Assembly (NCBI GenBank): GCA_036389485.1
Contig: DASVPR010000060.1
Span: 62,001 to 126,000, forward strand
Direction: 5' to 3'
Source: CADCVT01 sp036389485
GTDB taxonomy: Bacteria > Actinomycetota > Thermoleophilia > Solirubrobacterales > Solirubrobacteraceae
DNA length: 64,000 bases
The notes beneath the pieces are model-generated. The model made no database searches, was not told the DNA's origin, and saw only the letters and a program-made list of their open reading frames with translations. Position numbers and translations under genes: made by a program. Below are positions 23,254-31,427 of this stretch, one piece after another (position 1 is the stretch's first letter; each line of letters begins with the position of its first letter).

Positions 23254-24924
23254 GTGAAGGTCCCTTCGCGCAAGAAGAAGCGCGCCCCCGCCAAGCGCTG
23301 CAAGGTCGTCCGGAACAAGCGGACGGGCCGCAAGAGGAAGGTCTGCCGGAAGGCGAAGCGCCGCCCGGCAGCCGCGCCGACCCCGAAGCCGCTTCCGCAG
23401 CTGCCGGTCCCCTCGGCGGCCGCTCCGCCCGCGACGGCGCCCGTCGTCGCACCGCCGGAGCCGGTCGCGGTGGAGGACCAGCCGGTCGTGCCGGCGGGCT
23501 CGCCGTCCCCAAGCGGCGACCCGCCGGCACCCGACCCCTCCCCCACGCCCGACCCCTCCCCCACGCCACCGCCCACGCCCACCGCGGGCGGGTTCGGTCG
23601 GCGCGAGGCGGAGCGGCTGCTGTGGCGCGCCGGGTTCGGCCCGCGCCGCGGAGACGCCGACCGTGTCGCCGCGCTGGGCCTCGAGGCGGCGGTCCGCTCG
23701 CTCACGCGGCCCTCCGGCGCGCCCACCCTCGCCGGGCCGGCGCCGCAGGACGAGGACGGCAACCCGATCGATCCGCGCAACGTCTGGGGCCACGACCACG
23801 TCTGGTGGCTCGACCGCATGGTCCGCTCCGACCAGCAGCTGATCGAGCGGATGACGCTCGTCTGGCACGACTGGTTCGCCACCACCAACGACGACGTCGG
23901 CGACGCGAACCTCATGCTCGAGCAGAACGAGCTCTTCCGCGCGAACGCGCTCGGGTCGTTCGAGACGCTGGCCCTGGAGGTCACGAAGAACCCGGCGATG
24001 CTCGTGTTCCTCAGCGGCATCGAGAACCGCCGCGGCCGGCCGAACGAGAACTACGCCCGCGAGCTGATGGAGCTGTTCACGCTCGGCGCGGACCGCGGCG
24101 CGTACACCGAGACCGACGTCCGCGAGCTGGCCCGCGCGCTCACCGGCTGGCGCGCGGACTGGAGCGACGACGCCGGCCTCACCAACTTCCGCTTCGACCC
24201 CAACCGGCACGACACCGGGACGAAGACGCTGTGGGCGGGCACGGCGCACGAACGCAGCGGCGCGTTCGGCTGGGAGGACGCGGTCCGGCTCTGCCTCCAC
24301 CACCCCATGCATGCGGAGTTCTTCGTCCGCAAGCTGTGGAGCTACTTCGTCCCGACGCCGCCGCCGGAGGCGACCCGCACCGCGCTCGAGCAGCTCTACG
24401 CCGACAGCGGCTTCCAGATCCGCCCGGTCGTCGAGGCGATCCTCATGCACCCCGACCTGTACGCGCCGGCGGCGCCGATGGTGAAGCCGCCGGTCGTCTA
24501 CGCCGCCGGGCTGCTGCGCCTGCGCGGCCGCGGGATCGCGACGAGCGCGTGGGCCTGGCTCGGCCACCTCTCGGGCCAGAGCCTGTTCCACCCGCCGAAC
24601 GTGTCGGGCTGGAACGACAGCGCATGGCTCGACACCTCGACGCTGCGCGGGCGCTGGCTGCTCGGCTACTACGTCCTCGACCCCGAAGAGGTCCCGTGGG
24701 ACGGCTACAGCACGACGGAGACGCCCGCCGAGGCGCTCGACGCCGCGCTCGCGTTCTGGGACCGGCCCACCCTGACCCCGGAGACGCGCGAGGAGCTGCT
24801 GCGCTTCGCGACCGCCGCGCTGCCGGCCACGCTCGCGAGCTGGGAGCAGGGCCCGATGCGCGCGTACCGGATGAACGCGCTGCGCCACCTCGTCATCGCG
24901 TCCCCCGACTTCCAGACCTCATGA
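23254..24924 (+). CDS. DUF1800 family secreted protein
   Basis: This protein of about 556 aa has a very basic N-terminus (SRKKKRAPAKRCKVVRNKR), then a Pro/Ala-rich spacer with a repeated PDPSPTPDPSPTPPP, then a DUF1800 domain starting AERLLWRAGFGPR. Hallmarks are RMTLVWHDWFAT, NENYARELMELFTLG and VRKLWSYFV. The biochemical role is unknown; DUF1800 and DUF1501 genes commonly occur as adjacent pairs. The start is uncertain: GTG at 23254 precedes the basic segment, but in-frame starts lie upstream to 23176. The stop overlaps the next ATG (ATGA). Confidence 0.85.
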   Translation: MKVPSRKKKRAPAKRCKVVRNKRTGRKRKVCRKAKRRPAAAPTPKPLPQLPVPSAAAPPATAPVVAPPEPVAVEDQPVVPAGSPSPSGDPPAPDPSPTPDPSPTPPPTPTAGGFGRREAERLLWRAGFGPRRGDADRVAALGLEAAVRSLTRPSGAPTLAGPAPQDEDGNPIDPRNVWGHDHVWWLDRMVRSDQQLIERMTLVWHDWFATTNDDVGDANLMLEQNELFRANALGSFETLALEVTKNPAMLVFLSGIENRRGRPNENYARELMELFTLGADRGAYTETDVRELARALTGWRADWSDDAGLTNFRFDPNRHDTGTKTLWAGTAHERSGAFGWEDAVRLCLHHPMHAEFFVRKLWSYFVPTPPPEATRTALEQLYADSGFQIRPVVEAILMHPDLYAPAAPMVKPPVVYAAGLLRLRGRGIATSAWAWLGHLSGQSLFHPPNVSGWNDSAWLDTSTLRGRWLLGYYVLDPEEVPWDGYSTTETPAEALDAALAFWDRPTLTPETREELLRFATAALPATLASWEQGPMRAYRMNALRHLVIASPDFQTS

Positions 24925-26261
24925 CCTGCTGCAACGACTACACCCGCGCCCAGGCGCTGCGCGCGGTCGCTGGCCGCGGCCTGCCCGCCATCGAGCCGGG
25001 GATGCCGCTGCCCGCCGGCACCGGCCTCGACCGCCGTTCGTTCCTGCTGCGCTCCGCCGGCCTCGCGCTCTCGGTCTACGGGGCCGGGAAGCTCGGCGCG
25101 GGCGTGCTGGAGGAGGGCGTGGCGATGGGGGCCGAGGGCGCGCCGCCGCCGGTCCTCGTCTCGATCTTCCTCAACGGCGGGATCGACGGGCTGAGCGTGC
25201 TCGCGCCGTTCGAGGACCCGACGTACGTCGCGCTGCGGCCGACCCTGCGCGTGCCGAGCGGGACCCCCTTGGTGGAGGACGCGCGCCTGGTCTGGCACCC
25301 CGCCGCCGAGCCGCTGCGCGCGCTCTACGCGGCCGGGAAGGTGAGCGTGATCCCCGCGATGGGCTACACGTCGCCGAACCAGTCGCACTTCACGTCGCGC
25401 CACTTCTGGGAGGTCGGGTCGCTCGACGTCCAGGCGCGGACCGGGTGGCTCGGCCGCTACCTCGACCGCGTCGGCGAGCCGAACAACGCGATCCAGGGAC
25501 TGTCCCTCGACGGGCAGCTCTCGCCCACGCTCGCCACCAGCAACGTCGCGGTCGCCGCGACGGACTCGGTCGACGACTACCGCTTCGACAGCCCGGGTGT
25601 CTGGGAGCAGCGCGTCCGCGCGGCGATGCTCGACAGCTTCCACCGGCTCGGGACCCTGCCCGCCGACAACCCGATCCTCGGCCAGGCCCGGCAGGCCCAG
25701 GCGAACGCGGCGATCCTGCGCGAGCAGCTCGCGACGCTGCCGGAGGACGCCGGCGGCGTCGCCTATCCGAGCGGCCGCATCGGCGAGCAGCTGCACTCGC
25801 TGGCGCGGATGCTCGCCGCCGGACTGCCGATCCGGTGCGCGACGATGAACGCCGCGGGGTCGTACGACACGCACTCCTCGCAGGCCGCGGACTTCACCGA
25901 GGGGCTGCAGGCGACGAGCCAGGCGATCGCGGCGTTCCAGGCGGATATCGAGGCGCGCGGGCTCGCCGACCGCGTCCTCGTCCACCTGTGGAGCGAGTTC
26001 GGCCGGCGGCCGGAGGAGAACGGCTCCGCCGGGACGGACCACGGCGCCGCCGGCGTCGGCTTCCTCATCGGGACGCGCGCAGCCGGGTCGATGATCGGCG
26101 AGTTCCCGGGGCTGGACGTCCTCGACCCCGAGGGCAACGTCCGCGCGACGTCGGACTTCCGCGCGCTCTACTGCTCGCTGCTCGAGGACTGGCTGGGGAC
26201 GGAGGCGGAGGGGATCGTCCCGGGCGCGTCGGCCTTCCCGCGCTACGCGGTCGTCAAGTGA
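24921..26261 (+). CDS. DUF1501 family protein with Tat-type signal
   Basis: This 446-aa protein has a twin-arginine-like segment DRRSFLLRSAGLALSVYG (residues 37-54), after an unusually long N-terminal region containing MTCCNDY. The DUF1501/sulfatase-like alkaline-phosphatase fold is indicated by VSIFLNGGIDGLSVL, HFTSRHFWEVG, SYDTHSSQ, WSEFGRRPEENGSAGTDHGAAG. Tat export would suit a cofactor-loaded enzyme. It is the middle gene of the DUF1800-DUF1501-cupredoxin operon; its GTGA stop overlap couples it to the cupredoxin. Confidence 0.88.
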   Translation: MTCCNDYTRAQALRAVAGRGLPAIEPGMPLPAGTGLDRRSFLLRSAGLALSVYGAGKLGAGVLEEGVAMGAEGAPPPVLVSIFLNGGIDGLSVLAPFEDPTYVALRPTLRVPSGTPLVEDARLVWHPAAEPLRALYAAGKVSVIPAMGYTSPNQSHFTSRHFWEVGSLDVQARTGWLGRYLDRVGEPNNAIQGLSLDGQLSPTLATSNVAVAATDSVDDYRFDSPGVWEQRVRAAMLDSFHRLGTLPADNPILGQARQAQANAAILREQLATLPEDAGGVAYPSGRIGEQLHSLARMLAAGLPIRCATMNAAGSYDTHSSQAADFTEGLQATSQAIAAFQADIEARGLADRVLVHLWSEFGRRPEENGSAGTDHGAAGVGFLIGTRAAGSMIGEFPGLDVLDPEGNVRATSDFRALYCSLLEDWLGTEAEGIVPGASAFPRYAVVK

Positions 26262-26872
26262 GGGCGCTCGCGCTCGCCGCGGCCGCGCTGCTCGCGCTCG
26301 CCGCCCCCGCCGCCGCCGCCCGCCCCTCCCCCGCCCGCCCCTCCGCCCATCGCGCGAAGCACGCGGCGAAGGCGCTCCGGTTCGCGACGAAGCGCGCGCG
26401 AAAGGGTGCTCGCGTCGCGCCCGGCTGGCGCGCGACGGCGTCGCTTGCGCCTGTCGTGGAGGAGGTCGCGCCGAGCGAGGTCGAGGCCGCGCCGGGGCCG
26501 GTCGACGCGCCGGTCGAGCCTGCGGGCGACTCCGCGCCGGAACCCGTCCCGGCGGCGCCCGCGTGCGATCCCTCCCCTTGGCTGGGCGCGATCGCCGAGG
26601 ACGCCGGCGGCTTCCGGCTGCGCCTCACGCGGACGTGCGTCCCGGCCGGGGTCGTGAGGGTCCAGTTCCGCAACACCGACCTCGCCGACCACAACCTGTG
26701 GGCGGAGGGCGTCGCGCCGGCCGCGGCCCAGCGGCAGGTCGTGCCGGACACGCCGGGCGAGACGACCGTCACCGCGAGCGCGCCGCTCGCCGCCGGCACC
26801 TGGCGGCTCTACTGCTCGCTGCCCGGGCACGAGACGATGAGCCGCCTCGTCGAGGTCACGCCCGCGAGCTGA
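26258..26872 (+). CDS. Secreted cupredoxin-like protein
   Basis: This 204-aa protein has a signal peptide (VRALALAAAALLALAAPAAAA), a basic Ala/Lys segment, an acidic-Pro spacer (residues 60-100), and a C-terminal cupredoxin domain. The type-1 copper ligands are all visible: H145 in LADHNLW, then C186, H191 and M194 in LYCSLPGHETM. The GTG start overlaps the DUF1501 stop. Copper electron transfer or copper delivery to the DUF1501 protein is a reasonable inference. Its last 17 bases overlap the convergent acetoacetyl-CoA synthetase gene. Confidence 0.82.
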   Translation: MRALALAAAALLALAAPAAAARPSPARPSAHRAKHAAKALRFATKRARKGARVAPGWRATASLAPVVEEVAPSEVEAAPGPVDAPVEPAGDSAPEPVPAAPACDPSPWLGAIAEDAGGFRLRLTRTCVPAGVVRVQFRNTDLADHNLWAEGVAPAAAQRQVVPDTPGETTVTASAPLAAGTWRLYCSLPGHETMSRLVEVTPAS

Positions 26873-28778
26873 ACGACCCCGCCAGCTCCACGAACGGGTC
26901 GAGCGCGCGCGGGTTGGCGAGCGAGTCGCGGCTCGCCGCCTTCTCCGGGTCGACGCCCATGAGGATCCGCTTGACCGGGACCTCGAGCACCTTGCCGGAC
27001 AGCGTCCGCGGAACCTCCGCGATCTCCCGCACCTCGTTCGGGACGTGCCGCGGCGAGCAGTCCTCGCGGATGCGCTTGGCGATCGCGCGCTCGAGCTCGG
27101 CGTCGAGCGTCGCGCCCTCGCGCAGGACCACGAACAGGGGCATGTGGCCGTCGAGGTCCACGACGACCGCATCGACGATCTCGTCGAGCGAGAGCACCGA
27201 GCGGTAGATCTCGCTCGTCCCCATGCGGATCCCGCCGCGGTTGATCGTCGAGTCGCTGCGGCCGGTGATGACCGCGGTGCCGCGCGACGTGATCTCGATC
27301 CAGTCCCCGTGGCGCCAGACGCCGGGGTACACGTCGAAGTAGCTCTCGTGCAGCCGCGTCCCGTCCGGGTCGTTCCAGAAGAACACCGGCATCGACGGCA
27401 TCGGCTCGGTGATGACGAGCTCGCCGACCTGGTCGACCAGCGGGCGGCCCTCGTCGTCCCACGCCTCGACCTTCGCGCCCAGCGACCGGCCCTGCAGCTC
27501 GCCCTCGTACACCGGCAGCAGCGGGACGCCGCCGACGAACGCGGTGCACACGTCGGTCCCGCCGCTCGTGCTGAACAGCCAGGTGTCCTCGCCGACGTGG
27601 TCGTAGATCCAGCGGAAGCCCTCGGGCGCGAGCGGCGACCCGGTCGAGCCGACGCTGCGCAGCCGATCGAGGTCGCGGCCGTCGCCGCGCGGCTCGACGC
27701 CCTGCTTCATGCACGCGGCGATGTACGCCGCGCTCGTGCCGAAGCACGTCATGCCGGTCTCGGCCGCGAAGTCCCACAGCACGTCGCCGGCCGGGTTGCC
27801 GTCGTAGAGGAGGATCGTCGCCTCGGTCAGGAGCACGCCGACCAGGAAGTTCCACATCATCCAGCCGGTCGTCGTGAACCAGAAGGCGCGGTCGCCGGGC
27901 TGCGCGTCGAGGTGCAGGTGCATCTTCTTGAGGTGCTCGAGCAGGATCCCGCCGTGGCCGTGGACGATCGCCTTCGGCAGGCCGGTGGTGCCGCTCGAGT
28001 AGAGGACCCAGAGCGGGTGGTCGAACGGCACGCGCGCGAACTCGAGCGGCTCGCGAACGGCGAGGAGATTCTCCCAGAGGGTCGCGCCGGCGGAGGGGGA
28101 GGCGCCGAGGTACGGGACCCACACGGTCGCCTCGACGCCGGGCATGTGCTCCAGGAGCGCCGTGACGATGTCCCTGCGGTCGAAGTCCTTCCCGCCGTAG
28201 CGGTAGCCGTCGATGGTGAGGAGCACCTTCGGCTCGATCTGGGCGAAGCGGTCGATGACCGACTTCGCGCCGAACTCGGGCGCGGCGCTCGACCAGATCG
28301 CGCCGAGCGACGCCGTCGCCAGGAACGCGACGATCGTCTCCGGGATGTTCGGCAGGTACGTGACGACGCGGTCGCCCTCGCCGACGCCGAGGCGCCTGAG
28401 TCCGGCCGCGCACCGCTCGACCTGCTCGATCAGCTCGCCCCACGTCACCTCCGCGGTCTCGCGCAGCTCGGATCGGTGGACGATCGCGATGGCGTCCGGG
28501 TCGCGGTCGCCCAGGAGGTGCTCGGCGTAGTTGAGCCGCGCGCCGGGGAACCACTCCGCGCCCGGCATCTGGCGCGACCCCAGCACCCGCTCGTACTCGC
28601 CGCGGACGCCGAAGAACTCCCAGATCGCCGCCCAGAACCCTTCGAGGTCGTCGACCGACCAGCGCCACAGCTCGTCGTACGACCCGAGGCCGCGGTCGAC
28701 GTGGCGCATGAAGCGGGTCATGGTCGCCCGCTCGATCATGTCCTCGGAGGGAGTCCAGAGCAGGTCGCCGCGCGCCAT
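26856..28778 (-). CDS. Acetoacetyl-CoA synthetase
   Basis: This 640-aa acyl-adenylate-forming enzyme matches AACS by its N-terminal GDLLWTPSEDMIERATMTRFM, the adenylation loop LYSSGTTGLPKAIVHGHGG, FWFTTTGWMMWNFLVG and INRGGIRMGTSEIYRSVL. C-terminal LSGKVLEVPVKRIL contains the catalytic lysine. It activates acetoacetate to acetoacetyl-CoA with ATP. HMG-CoA lyase at 36628 makes acetoacetate, so the two could connect leucine or ketone-body breakdown to acetoacetyl-CoA for the 3-hydroxybutyryl-CoA/crotonyl-CoA route. It is the only gene of its transcript. Confidence 0.93.
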   Translation of the reverse strand: MARGDLLWTPSEDMIERATMTRFMRHVDRGLGSYDELWRWSVDDLEGFWAAIWEFFGVRGEYERVLGSRQMPGAEWFPGARLNYAEHLLGDRDPDAIAIVHRSELRETAEVTWGELIEQVERCAAGLRRLGVGEGDRVVTYLPNIPETIVAFLATASLGAIWSSAAPEFGAKSVIDRFAQIEPKVLLTIDGYRYGGKDFDRRDIVTALLEHMPGVEATVWVPYLGASPSAGATLWENLLAVREPLEFARVPFDHPLWVLYSSGTTGLPKAIVHGHGGILLEHLKKMHLHLDAQPGDRAFWFTTTGWMMWNFLVGVLLTEATILLYDGNPAGDVLWDFAAETGMTCFGTSAAYIAACMKQGVEPRGDGRDLDRLRSVGSTGSPLAPEGFRWIYDHVGEDTWLFSTSGGTDVCTAFVGGVPLLPVYEGELQGRSLGAKVEAWDDEGRPLVDQVGELVITEPMPSMPVFFWNDPDGTRLHESYFDVYPGVWRHGDWIEITSRGTAVITGRSDSTINRGGIRMGTSEIYRSVLSLDEIVDAVVVDLDGHMPLFVVLREGATLDAELERAIAKRIREDCSPRHVPNEVREIAEVPRTLSGKVLEVPVKRILMGVDPEKAASRDSLANPRALDPFVELAGSFSSRA

Positions 28779-28842
28779 CGGCGCGGAATGTATCGCCGCG
28801 ACGCCGCCGCAACCCCGCTCGGCGCCGCGCGTTGACACGCTC

Positions 28843-30192
28843 GTGACCCGGGCCGTCCTCCTCGCGTGCGCCGTCCTGGTCGTGGCGGCCCCGGAGGCCG
28901 GGGCCCGGGTCGCGCCGCGGGTGATCATGCAGGACGACGCCGCGCTGCTGCACCGGGGGCCGGACGTGCGGGAGCGGAGCCTGGACGAGATGCACCGCCT
29001 CGGCGTCGACGCGATCCGCGTGCTCGTGGTGTGGCACGACCACGTCCCGGCGGCGCGCCGGACGCGCAAGCCGCTCGGCTTCGACGACACCGATCCGGCG
29101 GCGTACCCGCTCGGCGCGCTCGACGGGCTCGTCGACGGCGCGAGCCGGCGGGGGCTCGACGTCATCCTCACCCCGACCGGCCCCGGGCCCGCGTGGGCGT
29201 CCGGGTGCGCCATGAGGCGCCAGGCGTGCGCGCCGCAGCCCGACCACTTCCGCCGCTTCGTCGCCGCCCTCGCCCGCCGTTACCCCGGCCTGCACCACTG
29301 GGCGGTGTGGAACGAGCCGAACAACCCGCACTGGCTGACGCCGCAGTTCCGCGACGGCAGGCCGTTCGCCCCGGGTCACTACCGCCGGCTCGTCAGGGCG
29401 GCGGCGCAGGCCTTGAGACAGACGGGCCACGGCCAAGACGAGCTCCTCGCCGGCGAGACCGCCCCGATCGGGTTCGAGCGCGGCCGCGGCGCGCGCACCC
29501 CGATGATGCCGGGGCCGTTCCTCCAGCGGCTCCTCTGCGAGCGCTGCCCGAGGCTCGAGGGCGTCACCGGCATCGCGCACCATGCGTACACCCGCGGAGG
29601 GAGCCGCCCGCCGCGCTTTCCGAGCCGGCCGGGCGAGCTGGCGATCGCGTCGCTCGCGCACGTCACGAGCCTCGTCAGGCGAGCCGCGGCGAGCGGCGTG
29701 GTGGAACGGGGCGCCGGCGTCCATCTGACCGAGGGCGGCTGGCAGACGAACCCGCCCGACCGCATCTTCGGCGTCCGCCCCGCGATCCAGGCGCGGTGGC
29801 TCAACGAGGCCGAGTGGATCGTCCGGTCGCACCCGCGCGTGAGGAGCGTCGGGCAGTACCTCCTCACCGACGAGCGAGACACCGACCGCTTCCAGAGCGG
29901 CCTGCGCTTCGCGGACGGGACACCGAAGCCCGCGCTGCGCGCCTACCTCCTCCCGCTCTGGGTGACGAGGCGCGGCGCGACCGTGACCGTCTGGGGCAGC
30001 GCCCGCGCACGAGCGCCGGATCTGCCGCGCACCGTCGAGATCCAGCGCAGGCTCCGCAACGGAACATGGCGGACCGTCGCGACGACGTCCGCGACCCGCG
30101 ACATGCTCGTCACCGTGAGATCCGGCCGTGCACGATGGCGCCTGCGCTGGGGTCCCCTGACGAGCCGCGTCGCCGGGGAGGCGCGGCGATGA
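28843..30192 (+). CDS. Secreted clan-GH-A-like glycoside hydrolase
   Basis: This 449-aa protein has a signal peptide (VTRAVLLACAVLVVAAPEAGA) and a TIM-barrel pattern. The acid/base glutamate is in HWAVWNEPNNPHWL, and a likely nucleophile in VHLTEGGWQTNP. This resembles GH39/GH5-type enzymes. A small beta domain follows (TVEIQRRLRNGTWRTV, residues about 380-449). The substrate is unknown. GTG 28843 is chosen since it opens the signal. The stop overlaps the next ATG, forming a two-gene operon with a beta-propeller-like protein. Confidence 0.75.
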   Translation: MTRAVLLACAVLVVAAPEAGARVAPRVIMQDDAALLHRGPDVRERSLDEMHRLGVDAIRVLVVWHDHVPAARRTRKPLGFDDTDPAAYPLGALDGLVDGASRRGLDVILTPTGPGPAWASGCAMRRQACAPQPDHFRRFVAALARRYPGLHHWAVWNEPNNPHWLTPQFRDGRPFAPGHYRRLVRAAAQALRQTGHGQDELLAGETAPIGFERGRGARTPMMPGPFLQRLLCERCPRLEGVTGIAHHAYTRGGSRPPRFPSRPGELAIASLAHVTSLVRRAAASGVVERGAGVHLTEGGWQTNPPDRIFGVRPAIQARWLNEAEWIVRSHPRVRSVGQYLLTDERDTDRFQSGLRFADGTPKPALRAYLLPLWVTRRGATVTVWGSARARAPDLPRTVEIQRRLRNGTWRTVATTSATRDMLVTVRSGRARWRLRWGPLTSRVAGEARR

Positions 30193-31427
30193 GCAACAAC
30201 GACACGCCCCGCCCGTTGCCACCCCACATGCGACTCGCTCCCGCCCTCGCCGCGCTCGCGCTGACCGCGCCCGTCGCGCACGCGGCCCGCATCGACGGCC
30301 GCTACGGCAACGACGGCTACGCCTCCTCGAACGTGATCACCGACGGCACGGCGATGTGGCTGGACGGCGGCGGCCGCGTCCTCGTCGCCGGCGACGGCGG
30401 AGGCGGGCCGGGCGTCCTGCGGCTCACCGCGAGCGGCCGGCACGACACCCGGTTCGGCCGCACCGGCGGCGTCGCCGTCTCCGGCTACAACGGGTTCGCG
30501 ACGCCCTTCGGCGTGCGGCGCGGCCGCGACGGCGTCATCCGCGTCGCCGCGCTGGGCGAGTCGTTCGCCCCGCCGGCCGTCCTGACGCGGTTCGGCCCCG
30601 GCGGCGCGCGCCTGAGCGTCCGCGAGCACCGGCGCGCGCTCGGGGACCCGGGCGTCGAACCGCTGGCCGGCGTCCAGCGCCCGGACGGCGGCGCGTACGT
30701 CCTCGGCGCGAACGGACAGCTGCGCGCGATCAACAAGGCCGCCGGCACGGACACCCGCTTCGCCGGCGGCACCGTGCAGGCGGCGGAGCGGATCGAGCCC
30801 TTCGGGTTCCCGGTCGCGCTGGCGCTCCGGCGCAACGGCCGCCTCCTCGTCGCCCTGCGCGACGGCAACGGCAACGCGCTGCTGCAGTACACGCGCCGCG
30901 GCCGCCGCGACCGCCGCTTCGGCACGAACGGCCGCGCGAGCCTCCCCTTCGCCCCCGAGGCGCTGGAGGTCCTGCGCAACGGCGACGTCGTAGGCGCGGC
31001 GGGGACCGCCAACCGCCTCGCCCGCGTCTTCCGCCTCACCGCGCGCGGCCGGCTGCGCGCGTCGTTCGGGGCGGGCGGCATCGCCGCGAGCCGCACCGCC
31101 CGCGGCGGCGGCGACGTCAGCGACATCGTCGCCGACCGCCGCGGCCGCCTCTTCGTCCTCGCCTACCACGCGAGCAGCGCGAACAGCGCGGTCGCCGCGT
31201 TCCGCCGCAACGGCACGCGGCTGGCGAGCTTCGGCCCCCAGGGCGCGCGCTTCCTCCCCGCGGCGCCCTCGGGCGAGCGCAACCTCGCCAACCGCCTCCT
31301 GCTCGACGGCCGCCGCGGGCTCCTCGTCGCCGGCAGCCGGCAGGTCTACGTCTGCGACGACCGCCAGGACCTGAGCGACTGCGGGTTCTTCCCCGACTCG
31401 CTCGCCGTCTGGAGGATCAGGCTCTAG
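30189..31427 (+). CDS. Secreted delta-60-repeat/beta-propeller protein
   Basis: This 412-aa protein has a signal peptide starting at MRLAPALAALALTAPVAHAA (second in-frame ATG, 30228) and repeated units built on DxRFGxxG and VLRxTxxGRxD, such as HDTRFGRTGGVAV, RRDRRFGTNGRASL and RLRASFGAGGIAAS. Such delta-60 repeats build beta-propellers in secreted surface proteins. Two cysteines near the C-terminus (VYVCDDRQDLSDCGF) probably pair. The ATGA overlap couples it to the glycoside hydrolase, so both may act outside the cell on the same polymer. Confidence 0.72.
   Translation: MSNNDTPRPLPPHMRLAPALAALALTAPVAHAARIDGRYGNDGYASSNVITDGTAMWLDGGGRVLVAGDGGGGPGVLRLTASGRHDTRFGRTGGVAVSGYNGFATPFGVRRGRDGVIRVAALGESFAPPAVLTRFGPGGARLSVREHRRALGDPGVEPLAGVQRPDGGAYVLGANGQLRAINKAAGTDTRFAGGTVQAAERIEPFGFPVALALRRNGRLLVALRDGNGNALLQYTRRGRRDRRFGTNGRASLPFAPEALEVLRNGDVVGAAGTANRLARVFRLTARGRLRASFGAGGIAASRTARGGGDVSDIVADRRGRLFVLAYHASSANSAVAAFRRNGTRLASFGPQGARFLPAAPSGERNLANRLLLDGRRGLLVAGSRQVYVCDDRQDLSDCGFFPDSLAVWRIRL

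Noticed and set aside
23520..23590. Tandem DNA repeat (Pro-Ser-Pro-Thr coding)
   Set aside because: A short low-complexity linker inside DUF1800 rather than a mobile or CRISPR repeat.
28832..28837. TTGACA as a -35 box for the glycoside hydrolase gene
   Set aside because: No -10 follows at the right distance before the GTG at 28843.
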